Of a DNA stretch of 61,819 nt, positions 1-6,927 are shown piece after piece; position 1 is the stretch's first letter; each line of letters begins with the position of its first letter. Source of the stretch: Alphaproteobacteria bacterium UBA6411 (GTDB taxonomy: Bacteria; Pseudomonadota; Alphaproteobacteria; CAAGCB01; CAG-977). The position numbers and the translations under genes were made by a program. The stretch covers positions 16,854 to 78,672 of the forward strand of contig DJPN01000024.1 of NCBI GenBank assembly GCA_002438565.1, read 5' to 3'. The notes below the pieces were generated by a model. The model was not told the origin of the DNA, searched no databases, and saw nothing but the letters and a program-made list of their open reading frames with translations.

Positions 1-836
1 ATGATGATGCCCAGCATGGTCAGCAAAGACCGCATTTTGTTCGCCAAAATCGAATGAACGGACATCGAAAACGATTCCGAAAAGCTGTAGCGCAGTTCCG
101 CCAGACGGGAACGTTTGACGTTTTTGACGGGGTTTTGCAGGGGGAAAAATTCGTCGGCTTTGCGTGTGTCGGAAATGATGCGCCCGTCCTTGATTTCGAT
201 GATGCGGTCGGCTTGGGCGGCGATGTGCGCGTCGTGCGTGACCATGACAATCGTGTGTCCCTGACGGTGCAGGGATTTGATGATTTCCATAACGGTTTCG
301 CCGCTTTTGGAATCCAATGCGCCCGTCGGTTCGTCGGCAAGGATGATTTCGCCCCCGTTCATCAAAGCGCGCGCAATGCTGACGCGCTGCTGCTGCCCGC
401 CCGACAGCTGACTCGGCTTGTTTTTCAGCCGTTCGCCAAGGTCGAGTTCTTTCAGCAAAGTTTCGGCGCGCGCGGTGCGGTCGGCTTTCCCGACACCCGA
501 ATAAACGGCGGGCAAAGCCGCGTTTTCGACAGCGTTTAAATTCGACAGCAGGTTGTAGCGCTGAAAGATGAATCCGAACGTCTTGCACCGCAAAGCCGCC
601 TGTTCGTCCTTGGTCATTTTGGCGACTTCGACGCCGTTGATTTTGTACGACCCCGACGTCGGCACGTCCAGACAGCCGATTATGTTCATCAGCGTCGATT
701 TGCCCGACCCCGACTGCCCGATGATAGCGACGAAATCGCCCTTTTCGATGGAAAAATCAACGTCTTTCAAAACGTGGGTTCTGTTATCGCCCGCGCCGAA
801 AAACTTGTTGATTTCCGACAGTTCGATGATTTTCAT
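1..836 (-). CDS. macB: MacB-type ABC exporter, ATPase-permease (3' part missing)
   Basis: The first 278 codons are visible; the gene runs off the left edge. The protein starts with an ABC ATPase: Walker A GQSGSGKST near residue 40, the LSGGQQQRVSIARAL signature, and Walker B ILADEPTGALD, followed by the H-loop VMVTHD. A linker leads to NKMRSLLTMLGII, which is the start of the first membrane segment in MacB permeases. MacB pairs with a periplasmic adaptor and an outer-membrane channel to export substrates from the periplasm, as known for the family. The ATG overlaps the stop of the adaptor gene by one base (TGATG), so the two are translationally coupled. Only the N-terminal half is visible, so the periplasmic domain and the substrate cannot be judged. 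Confidence 0.88.
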   Translation of the reverse strand, partial: MKIIELSEINKFFGAGDNRTHVLKDVDFSIEKGDFVAIIGQSGSGKSTLMNIIGCLDVPTSGSYKINGVEVAKMTKDEQAALRCKTFGFIFQRYNLLSNLNAVENAALPAVYSGVGKADRTARAETLLKELDLGERLKNKPSQLSGGQQQRVSIARALMNGGEIILADEPTGALDSKSGETVMEIIKSLHRQGHTIVMVTHDAHIAAQADRIIEIKDGRIISDTRKADEFFPLQNPVKNVKRSRLAELRYSFSESFSMSVHSILANKMRSLLTMLGII

Positions 837-2008
837 CAGAATCCCCCCGGACGTTTGAATTTGTCTTTCTTTTTGGTGACTTCGGATTCGGACATTTGCG
901 CGATGACAACGGTGTCATGGTCGGATACGCCCGATTTGATTTCGATGTCCACGCCGTCGGACAGTCCCGTTACAACCGCGTGTTTTTGCACGCCAGTCGA
1001 GGTCAAAACGTTGACGTAGCTCTGCGCGCCGTCCTTTTTGATTGCCAGAACGGGGACCGTCAAAACGTTGTCCGCCTGCGCGACGTAAATCACGTTTTGG
1101 GTCGTCATGCCGATGCGCAAAGTCCCGTCGGGATTGTCGACGACCAATCGGCCGTAATAGTAAATCGCTTCGTCAGAGCCGACAACCTCGGTATATTCGC
1201 CGTTGGTCAGCAAAGTCAGCCCCGGATCAATGGATTTCAAAGTCGTTTCGTAAACGGTTTCGGGCGCGCTTAAAACCGTGTAAGTGACTTTTGCGCCCGT
1301 TTGGACTTTGCCGATGTCGCCTTCGGAAATTTCAATCAGAATTTCCATTTGCGACAAATCCGCGATTTGAACAATGGTCGGCGTGTTCATCGCGGCGTTG
1401 ACGGTCTGGCCCGTTTTGACGGGAACGGAAACGATGATGCCGTCCAAAGGCGCGGTGATTTTCGTATAGCCCAAGTTCGTTTCCGCCGTGTTCAAAGCCA
1501 GCGCGGTTTCGGCGATGGACGCTTTCAGTTCGGTGACTTTGGCTTTGGCGGCTTCAAAAGCGTCCTTGGCGTTTTCAAAGTCTTCCTGCGACGCGGCGTT
1601 TTTCTTCAGCAGTTTTTGTTCGCGGGCGAACTGCTTTTGCGCGATTTTGGATGAAATTTCGGCGGCGTTCAGCTGCGCTTTCAAACTGGCCAGCTTGGCT
1701 TTGGTGCTGTCGACGTCGTTTTCCTGCGTCGTCGAATCGATTTGGGCGATAAGGTCGCCTTTTTTGATGTGCTGTCCGACTTTGACGGGCAGATATTCGA
1801 TTTTGCCCGACGTCTGCGCGCCGACGGTAACCAGCTCAATGGCTTTGACTTCGCCCGTGGCGTTCACGACCTTTTCGATGTTTTTGCGCACGACGGGTTC
1901 CGTGATGTAGGAAACGGGTTCATCCTTGAACCAAGCTTTGCACCCGAACAGGGCGGCAAGGGCGACCAAAGCGAACAAAAAAACGTTTTTTTTCGACAAA
2001 TGCAACAT
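836..2008 (-). CDS. macA: MacA-like periplasmic adaptor (HlyD/RND-MFP family lipoprotein)
   Basis: This is a 390-residue membrane fusion protein. The N-terminus has a short hydrophobic stretch ending LFGC, a plausible lipobox, so it may be a lipoprotein. It has a split lipoyl domain (VTVGAQTSGKIEYLPVKVGQ early; GYTKITAPLDGIIVSVPVKT after the hairpin), a long Ala/Lys/Glu-rich coiled-coil hairpin at roughly residues 90-175, then beta-barrel and membrane-proximal domains. The C-terminus is basic (KKKDKFKRPGGF). It would link the MacB permease with a TolC-type channel, which is not seen here. A 10-bp inverted repeat lies just upstream (2026-2053). Assignment to the MacA class rests on the coupled MacB gene. 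Confidence 0.85.
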   Translation of the reverse strand: MLHLSKKNVFLFALVALAALFGCKAWFKDEPVSYITEPVVRKNIEKVVNATGEVKAIELVTVGAQTSGKIEYLPVKVGQHIKKGDLIAQIDSTTQENDVDSTKAKLASLKAQLNAAEISSKIAQKQFAREQKLLKKNAASQEDFENAKDAFEAAKAKVTELKASIAETALALNTAETNLGYTKITAPLDGIIVSVPVKTGQTVNAAMNTPTIVQIADLSQMEILIEISEGDIGKVQTGAKVTYTVLSAPETVYETTLKSIDPGLTLLTNGEYTEVVGSDEAIYYYGRLVVDNPDGTLRIGMTTQNVIYVAQADNVLTVPVLAIKKDGAQSYVNVLTSTGVQKHAVVTGLSDGVDIEIKSGVSDHDTVVIAQMSESEVTKKKDKFKRPGGF

Positions 2009-2025
2009 GTTATGTTCCCGACCAA

Positions 2026-2053
2026 AATCGTTAAAACCGAATGTTTAACGATT
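2026..2053. repeat. Perfect 10-bp inverted repeat upstream of macA
   Basis: The arms AATCGTTAAA (2026-2035) and TTTAACGATT (2044-2053) are perfectly complementary around an 8-base spacer. The repeat lies between the kinase stop (2093) and the macA start (2008), just downstream of a possible minus-strand -10 element (TATAGA, reading 2059 to 2054). That position fits a repressor operator. It could also be a weak AT-rich terminator for the kinase gene, but there is no good T-tract. Confidence 0.5.
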
Positions 2054-2092
2054 CTATAACCCGAATACTTACGCTTTGTCGAAAAGAATCTT

Positions 2093-3094
2093 TTACGGTT
2101 TGATTTTTTCCGCGATTAAGTCCTGCAAGGGCGCTTCGGGACGCGCGCCGTAATGCGAAATGATTTCCGCGGCGGCAAGCGCGCCCATTTGCAGACATTC
2201 GGAAATCGGACGTTCGGCGGCGTAGCCCGTCAAAAATCCGGCGGCGAACAAATCGCCCGCGCCCGTCGTGTCGACAACGCGGTTAATCGGGGCGGCGGGA
2301 ATTTCATAGCGTTCGTTGCCTTTGATGGCGACCGCGCCCTTCGCCCCGCGCGTGACAACCACGATTTCACACAAAGTCCGGCACTTTTCAAATGCTTCTT
2401 CGGGGTCTGTCGTGTTGAACAGGGATTGAATTTCGTCTTCGTTGCAAAAAACGATGTCCACGCCGCTTTTAATCAGTTCCAAAAAGCTTTCGCGGTGGCG
2501 GTTGACGCAAAACGGATCGGACAGGGACAGTGAAACCTTGCGGTTGTGCTTGTGCGCCAGTTCGACGGCGTAAGCCAAGGCGTCTTTCGCTTCGTCGCGA
2601 TCCCACAAATAGCCCTCCATGTAAACGATTTTCGTCTGGCGGATAAGCTCTTCGTCAATATCTTTGCGGGACAGTTTCGCACACGCGCCCAAATAAGTGT
2701 TCATCGTGCGCTGGGCGTCTGGGCTGACGATGACCATGCACCGCGCGGTCGGCTTTTCGTTTTCCAAGCACGGAGTCGTAAAATGAACGCCCGAGTCGGT
2801 AATGTCTTTGCGGAACACGCTGCCCAGTTTGTCGTCGGCGACTTTGCCGATGAAAGCGGGTTTGCCCCCCATGGCGGCGATTCCGACGGCGGTGTTTGCC
2901 GCCGATCCGCCCGAACATTCGACGCTGGTGTCGGGCAAATGACCGTAGAGCTGTTCAGCCCTTTGCGCGTCGATTAACGTCATCACCCCTTTGGGCATAT
3001 CGTGCTTTTTCAAAAAATCGTCGTCCATGTTGGCCAGGACGTCGACGATTGCGTTTCCGATTGCGACGACATCGAAACGTGATAAAGCGTTCAT
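2093..3094 (-). CDS. PfkB-family sugar/nucleoside kinase, adenosine kinase-like
   Basis: This 333-residue kinase has the PfkB family landmarks: the GGSAANTAVGIAAMGG motif near the N-terminus and DTTGAGDLFAAGFLTG with the catalytic Asp near the C-terminus. The overall pattern (DVVAIGNAIVDVLA start, a Cys/Gly-rich substrate loop) matches the alphaproteobacterial adenosine kinase-like group, but the substrate is not certain. A longer frame opens at 3214 but would overlap the divergent gene and its promoter. The ATG at 3094 has GGAGG about 11 bases upstream, so it was chosen. A minus-strand promoter lies at 3133-3160. Confidence 0.82.
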   Translation of the reverse strand: MNALSRFDVVAIGNAIVDVLANMDDDFLKKHDMPKGVMTLIDAQRAEQLYGHLPDTSVECSGGSAANTAVGIAAMGGKPAFIGKVADDKLGSVFRKDITDSGVHFTTPCLENEKPTARCMVIVSPDAQRTMNTYLGACAKLSRKDIDEELIRQTKIVYMEGYLWDRDEAKDALAYAVELAHKHNRKVSLSLSDPFCVNRHRESFLELIKSGVDIVFCNEDEIQSLFNTTDPEEAFEKCRTLCEIVVVTRGAKGAVAIKGNERYEIPAAPINRVVDTTGAGDLFAAGFLTGYAAERPISECLQMGALAAAEIISHYGARPEAPLQDLIAEKIKP

Positions 3095-3132
3095 GATAAA
3101 ACAGAACCTCCGTTGGGGTTGATTACCCGTGC

Positions 3133-3160
3133 AGTATAAAGGAACTTTGTTTTCAAGCAA
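3133..3160 (-). promoter_or_regulatory. Sigma70-type promoter for the PfkB kinase
   Basis: Read on the minus strand, TTGCTT (3160-3155) and TATACT (3138-3133) are separated by 16 bases, about 40 bases upstream of the kinase ATG. It overlaps a divergent plus-strand promoter, so the two transcripts may interfere with each other. Confidence 0.5.
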
Positions 3161-3174
3161 GACTCTGTTATAAA
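3147..3174 (+). promoter_or_regulatory. Sigma70-type promoter for the EI24/PAP2 operon
   Basis: TTGTTT (3147-3152) and TATAAA (3169-3174) are 16 bases apart. The expected start site is near 3181, leaving a short leader before the ATG at 3206, which has a GGGGGCGG purine run just upstream. Confidence 0.45.
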
Positions 3175-3205
3175 AAAATAAAACTTTTTTATAAAGGGGG
3201 CGGAA

Positions 3206-3874
3206 ATGATTCACAATTTTTTGGCCGCGTTCGGTGATGTTTTTTCCAAAAAAATCAGAGGATTGCTGTTGTTGACTTTGATTTCGGCGGCGGTTGTTCT
3301 GGTGCTGCTGTTTTTAGGGTTGACGGCGCTTTTTACGCATTTTGTTTCGTTCGACAGCGCTTGGCTGAACGGCATTGTTTCCGTTTTCGGGGGAATCGGA
3401 TTTTTTGTCTTGACTTTGCTGCTGTTTCCGCCGGTCGTGACTTTCGTTGCGGGATTTTTTATCGATTGGGGCGTCGACAAACTGTCGCAAGGGCGAAAAC
3501 TGCGCGACGTCAGTTTGAAAGACAGTGTTAAAATGTCGGCGGTTGTCGCTTTGCAGGGCGCGGGGGCGACGGCTTTGATTGCGCCGGCAAGCATGCTGTT
3601 GAGCTGGATTCCGCTGCTGAATTTGCTGCCGATAGCTTTGTATTACTGGGTGAACGGGCGGATTTTGGCGCGCGAATATTTCTTTTCGGTCGCTTTGCGG
3701 ACGAACGATTATGCGGCGGCGGAAAAACTGTTTGAACAAAAGTTGCCTTATTGGCGCAAAGCGGGTATACTTATCGCCGTTTTAATGACGGTTCCCGTCG
3801 TCAATATGATTAGTCCTTTGGTAGCGGTCGCTTTTATGCGGCGGCTGGTCGCGGAACAAGAGGAAAGACAATGA
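3206..3874 (+). CDS. EI24/CysZ-family integral membrane protein
   Basis: This 222-residue protein is very hydrophobic, with about four to six membrane segments: two at residues 20-80, one pair near 105-150, and one near 190-210. The pattern matches the EI24 domain (DUF540/CysZ-like), including the FPPVVTFVAGFFID stretch after the second helix and a RILAREYF loop. CysZ itself imports sulfate, but many alphaproteobacterial members have no assigned substrate and nothing nearby suggests sulfur metabolism. Its stop overlaps the next start as ATGA, so it is the first gene of a coupled three-gene unit. Confidence 0.75.
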   Translation: MIHNFLAAFGDVFSKKIRGLLLLTLISAAVVLVLLFLGLTALFTHFVSFDSAWLNGIVSVFGGIGFFVLTLLLFPPVVTFVAGFFIDWGVDKLSQGRKLRDVSLKDSVKMSAVVALQGAGATALIAPASMLLSWIPLLNLLPIALYYWVNGRILAREYFFSVALRTNDYAAAEKLFEQKLPYWRKAGILIAVLMTVPVVNMISPLVAVAFMRRLVAEQEERQ

Positions 3875-4239
3875 AACAGCTTGTTTTTTTATCATTATTT
3901 GCTTTAAGCGCATGCCAATCCGCGCCGACGGAACTGCCCGTTGTGGAACAGGACGCGATGATTGAACCGCAAAACGAATCGGCGGTTTCCGTTGCCAATT
4001 CGCACCGTGAAAATCCGATTTTAAAGGCGGATTACGTCGAAGCGATGCTTGGCGCGCCGACGGTCAAGCGCATGGAAAATCCGTCGCAGGTGTGGGTGTA
4101 CGCGCAAAACAGCTGCGTTTTGTTCGTGTATATGAATCAGGATAACGAAGTCAAGCACATGGAAATCGGCACGCCGGATTACGGCAGCACCGAAAAAGCT
4201 TCGGCGGATTGCTTGCAGACGGCGGCGAAGCTCAGATGA
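3871..4239 (+). CDS. Small predicted lipoprotein
   Basis: This 122-residue protein begins with a short signal ending LFALSAC, a good lipobox with Cys at residue 15. The mature part is polar, with an LGAPTVKRMENPSQVWVY segment and conserved-looking Cys residues. That resembles the small outer-membrane lipoproteins with an SmpA/OmlA-like turn (LGxPxxxR...W.Y), but a family cannot be named with confidence. It is coupled on both sides by ATGA overlaps with the EI24 and PAP2 genes, which suggests a shared envelope role. Confidence 0.65.
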   Translation: MKQLVFLSLFALSACQSAPTELPVVEQDAMIEPQNESAVSVANSHRENPILKADYVEAMLGAPTVKRMENPSQVWVYAQNSCVLFVYMNQDNEVKHMEIGTPDYGSTEKASADCLQTAAKLR

Positions 4240-4757
4240 CGAATGGCGAATTGCAAATAATGGAGTGGGTGCAGTCCGTTTTCAGATGTTCTTTTATGGA
4301 TGCCGTTATGCCCGTGATTACGGTTTTGGGCGACAACGGCTACGTCTGGCTGGGGCTGAGCTTTGCGCTGATGGCGTTCAAACGGACGCGCCAGACGGGA
4401 TTTTTGATTTTCGGCGCGATTTTCATCGGCGCGATTATCTGCAACGCGACGCTGAAGCCGCTGGTTGAACGCCTGCGCCCGTGCGTCGTCCGCCCCGATT
4501 TGGCGATTTTGGCGGCGTGCGAAACGGGATTTTCGTTCCCGTCGGGTCATACGACCGCGTCCTTTGCCGCGGCGGGCGTGCTGATGCTGACGCATGCGCG
4601 GTTCGCTTGGGCGGGCATGGTGCTGGCATGCCTCATCGCTTTTTCACGGATTTATATGGGCTTCCATTTCCCGACGGATGTTCTGGGCGGCATGATTGCA
4701 GGCACCCTCGCGGCGTTTACTGCGGTTGAGAGCGCAAAGAGAATAAAGAGGGCGTGA
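4236..4757 (+). CDS. PAP2-family lipid phosphatase
   Basis: This 173-residue membrane phosphatase carries all three PAP2 motifs: KPLVERLRP (motif 1), FPSGHTTA (motif 2, catalytic His) and SRIYMGFHFPTDVLGG (motif 3, second His and Asp). Typical substrates are phosphatidic acid, undecaprenyl pyrophosphate or lipid A phosphates; the sequence does not say which. The chosen ATG at 4236 overlaps the lipoprotein stop (ATGA). An upstream TTG/ATG in the same frame would overlap far more. Confidence 0.85.
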   Translation: MTNGELQIMEWVQSVFRCSFMDAVMPVITVLGDNGYVWLGLSFALMAFKRTRQTGFLIFGAIFIGAIICNATLKPLVERLRPCVVRPDLAILAACETGFSFPSGHTTASFAAAGVLMLTHARFAWAGMVLACLIAFSRIYMGFHFPTDVLGGMIAGTLAAFTAVESAKRIKRA

Positions 4758-4803
4758 AACTCCGATTATTCGTCGGACAAAACCCGTTTCCTGCTCGTTT
4801 CTG

Positions 4804-5730
4804 TTAGTCTTTGTTTTTCAACATAATTCGGAATAACGACAAGTTTTGCCAGTTCTCCGGAAAGCCCATTTTCGCATAGGTGATTTTGTTGTTCGTACGT
4901 ATTTCATAACGGGAAATTAACGCGTCAATCAATATGCAAAACTTGCTTTGCGGTGCGATAACCGCTAAAAATAAAGAGATTAAATAAAATACATGAAAAA
5001 ATCCGTCTTTGGAAAAAGAGTAATTGAATTTCCCCAATCGGGTCGGAATGTGGATGTTTTTCGATTTGATTTTCAACATCGCGTCCCACAGACGATTGTA
5101 ATGGGCGCAAATATTTCTGATATCCGTCAAAAAGCGCATTGCAGAAGATAAAAACTGCACCGTCATTCCCAGTTGATTTGCAATGATTTTTTGATGGTCC
5201 GTTTTTAAATTTCCGTACAATTTTGAAAGCGTTCCGAACGGAATGACCATGCCGATAATCCAAAACGGCAAATCCTTTTCTTTAGGGTGGTTGGCATAGT
5301 AGGCTTTGACGATTTGCTTGTCATGGTTTGCGCCGATCCATTTTTCAATTTCGTTTACGTTGCTGTCAAAATGCTTTTTGTCGGCGAAAAGTTCTTCGTT
5401 TTTATACCAATTTGCACCGAACGCACAGGACATATGGTTCCCCAAACGGGTTGAAAAAGAAATTTCGATTTTCTCAAGCGCGTCAAAAACCAATGAACGC
5501 AATTTTGTGTCAAAACGGTAAGTTGCCGCAATCTCATTAAAGTTTATGTTTTCTGTAAAGCGTTCCTTGACATCGGTTTTATCTTGAAATTTATACCAAT
5601 AACCCGACAGGCGGTAATATCCGATGTTGGTCAGACAATCAACCGCAAAACTTTCATCGGGTATGATCATGCCGCGGCTTTTTAACAAAGAAATTTGCTC
5701 GGGAATTGATTTAGGCGGTTTTGCGGACAT
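4804..5730 (-). CDS. Abi-like protein (AbiD/AbiF, Abi_2 family, HEPN fold)
   Basis: This 308-residue protein matches the Abi_2 family: an N-terminal PPKSIPEQISLLKSRGM block, the GYYRLSGYWYKF motif, and FLTDIRNICAHYNRLWD. The last contains R-x4-H (R205, H210), the HEPN ribonuclease signature. The family includes lactococcal abortive-infection proteins that stop phage growth, and some members act as toxins. It is a single gene with no antitoxin-like partner visible, and its sequence is clearly more AT-rich than its neighbours, consistent with transfer. The start is uncertain: a longer frame opens at 5772, and neither start has a strong ribosome binding site. Confidence 0.8.
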   Translation of the reverse strand: MSAKPPKSIPEQISLLKSRGMIIPDESFAVDCLTNIGYYRLSGYWYKFQDKTDVKERFTENINFNEIAATYRFDTKLRSLVFDALEKIEISFSTRLGNHMSCAFGANWYKNEELFADKKHFDSNVNEIEKWIGANHDKQIVKAYYANHPKEKDLPFWIIGMVIPFGTLSKLYGNLKTDHQKIIANQLGMTVQFLSSAMRFLTDIRNICAHYNRLWDAMLKIKSKNIHIPTRLGKFNYSFSKDGFFHVFYLISLFLAVIAPQSKFCILIDALISRYEIRTNNKITYAKMGFPENWQNLSLFRIMLKNKD

Positions 5731-5908
5731 AAAAAACTCGTTTAGATAAAAAATGACCCCTTCGATTTTCACATCATTCGGTCAAGCCGAAGCTAAGTGG
5801 AAGGGGTTCTATCACAAATAAAGATAAGCATATTTACACAAAAGTCAAGAGTTATCGTTTGGGCGGTGTTGTTATAGGCATTTTCGCGTCTTTTTTATCC
5901 AGACATTC

Positions 5909-5937
5909 TTGCGCTTGTAAGCCGCTTTTGATAAAAT
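5909..5937 (+). promoter_or_regulatory. Promoter for the structured RNA/leader
   Basis: TTGCGC (5909-5914) and TAAAAT (5932-5937) are separated by exactly 17 bases. The predicted start near 5944 falls at the first base-paired element of the structured region. The stretch from 5773 to about 5900, between the Abi gene and this promoter, shows nothing recognisable. Confidence 0.55.
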
Positions 5938-5942
5938 GACTC

Positions 5943-6144
5943 TGCGTTTGTGAAAAAGACAGGCGCAGGGCGTCAGAAACCCTTACCGACATAGTCGCCG
6001 CGAGTACGGCGACTGATAAATCATACGTCAAATCTGCCTAAAGGGCGGATTTTGGCGAATAAGGCTGTGTGCTGAATAAGCCAAGCCGTCTTTATGTTGG
6101 TACGGTTTCTGAAAATCCGCCCACCTGCAAAGGTGGGTATTTTC
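5943..6144 (+). ncRNA. Candidate structured RNA or switch-like leader (unknown class)
   Basis: About 200 bases without a gene fold strongly. There is a long-range stem (5974-5993 with 6093-6111: CAGAAACC/GGTTTCTG, then TACCGACATA/TATGTTGGTA with one G-U). There is a perfect 7-bp hairpin (GTCGCCG 5994-6000 with CGGCGAC 6007-6013), a 9-bp hairpin (AAATCTGCC 6030-6038 with GGCGGATTT 6044-6052), and a terminator-like hairpin at 6111-6144. GGGCGGATTTT (6043-6053) is also perfectly complementary to AAAATCCGCCC (6112-6122). That pairing would break both the 9-bp hairpin and the terminator base, so there are two exclusive folds. It could be a free ncRNA, a riboswitch-like leader of the gene at 6168, or the remnant of an element-borne RNA. 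It matches no class I recognise. Confidence 0.55.
6111..6144 (+). terminator. Terminator-like hairpin ending the structured RNA
   Basis: CCCACC (6120-6125) pairs with GGTGGG (6132-6137) around TGCAAA, and GAAAAT (6111-6116) pairs with ATTTTC (6139-6144). The T-rich 3' arm makes it look like an intrinsic terminator just before the ribosome binding site of the gene at 6168. Confidence 0.5.
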
Positions 6145-6167
6145 ATATAAAGAAAGGATCTTCAGAA

Positions 6168-6485
6168 ATGAAACAACTTGCAAGAATGTTTTTCATTTTG
6201 ATTGCGTTAGTATTTATTGGCGTAAATTCAGCAAAAGCTGATACATATGTCAATGGATACTATCGCAAAAACGGAACGTATGTATCATCGCATTACCGTT
6301 CTGATGCAAATGGAACAACAAGCGATAACTGGTCGACAAGAGGAAATACAAACCCTTATACGGGTGAAGCGGGTACGAAATCTTATGACAATTATAATAA
6401 CAGCGGATATAATTCGAATTATAATAACAGTTATAATTCGCAGTATCGCCAACCGTCATATAGAAATGGCGGATATTATCATTGA
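6168..6485 (+). CDS. Small secreted protein with NTNPYTG motif
   Basis: This 105-residue protein has a signal peptide (MKQLARMFFILIALVFIGVN, cleavage likely after SAKA). The mature part starts TYVNGYYRKNGTYVSSHYRS and contains a GNTNPYTGEAGT block. That block recurs in small exported bacterial proteins together with a 'YVRGHYR' opening. The C-terminal 35 residues are low-complexity Tyr/Asn/Ser. The ATG at 6168 is preceded by AAAGGA; a longer frame from 6069 would run through the hairpins. Function is unknown. The structured leader and the following terminator make this a one-gene unit. Confidence 0.75.
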   Translation: MKQLARMFFILIALVFIGVNSAKADTYVNGYYRKNGTYVSSHYRSDANGTTSDNWSTRGNTNPYTGEAGTKSYDNYNNSGYNSNYNNSYNSQYRQPSYRNGGYYH

Positions 6486-6489
6486 AATT

Positions 6490-6517
6490 AAAAAAGCCCT
6501 CGAAAGAGGGCTTTTTT
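6490..6517. terminator. Intrinsic terminator (bidirectional)
   Basis: AAAAAAGCCCTC, loop GAAA, GAGGGCTTTTTT. It ends the secreted-protein gene on plus and, because it is symmetric with an A/T tract on each side, can also end trxA on minus. Confidence 0.85.
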
Positions 6518-6536
6518 GTGTTCGGAACCGGTTTCC

Positions 6537-6854
6537 TTACGCCATTTGGCTGTTGACCCATTCGGCAAGCTTGGATTTCGTCATGGCGCCGGAATGGGTG
6601 GCGACGGCTTGACCGTCTTTGAACATAATCAGGGTCGGGATGCCGCGCACGCCGAAATTCGTCGGCGTTTCGGGCGAATCGTCAATGTTCATTTTGACGA
6701 CTTTCAGCTTGTCGCCCAATTCTTTGGAAACTTCTTCCAAAACGGGGCTGAGCTGGCGGCACGGCGAACACCATTCCGCGTAAAAGTCCACCAATACGGG
6801 AACGGCGGAGTTTTTGATTTCCGATTCAAATTCGTTGTCGTTGATGATTTTCAT
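6537..6854 (-). CDS. trxA: Thioredoxin with WCSPC active site
   Basis: This is a standard 105-residue single-domain thioredoxin with no signal peptide, so it is cytoplasmic. It contains VLVDFYAEWCSPC with the redox Cys pair and the cis-Pro loop GIPTLIMFKDG. It would reduce disulfides in ribonucleotide reductase, peroxidases and other targets using thioredoxin reductase. The active site is C-S-P-C rather than the usual C-G-P-C; such variation can shift redox potential. A 73-base gap holding its own promoter separates it from addA, although the addA-trxA order is common in alphaproteobacteria. Confidence 0.93.
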   Translation of the reverse strand: MKIINDNEFESEIKNSAVPVLVDFYAEWCSPCRQLSPVLEEVSKELGDKLKVVKMNIDDSPETPTNFGVRGIPTLIMFKDGQAVATHSGAMTKSKLAEWVNSQMA

Positions 6855-6886
6855 CGTTGTTTGCCCTTTCGTTGTTTGATGCGATA

Positions 6887-6915
6887 GTTATAAGTGCCTT
6901 TTCCCCGCGGGTCAA
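6887..6915 (-). promoter_or_regulatory. Sigma70-type promoter for trxA
   Basis: On the minus strand TTGACC (6915-6910) and TATAAC (6892-6887) are 17 bases apart, about 30 bases upstream of the trxA ATG at 6854. Confidence 0.6.
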
Positions 6916-6927
6916 TAGTCCGATACG

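Noticed and set aside
2031..2048. CtrA box upstream of macA
   Set aside because: The TTAA halves are separated by 10 bases and are part of a perfect palindrome, so a different regulator is more likely.
5943..6144. 6S RNA, tmRNA, 4.5S RNA or RNase P RNA in the structured region
   Set aside because: None of the hallmark sequences or closing-stem layouts of these RNAs could be found by eye.
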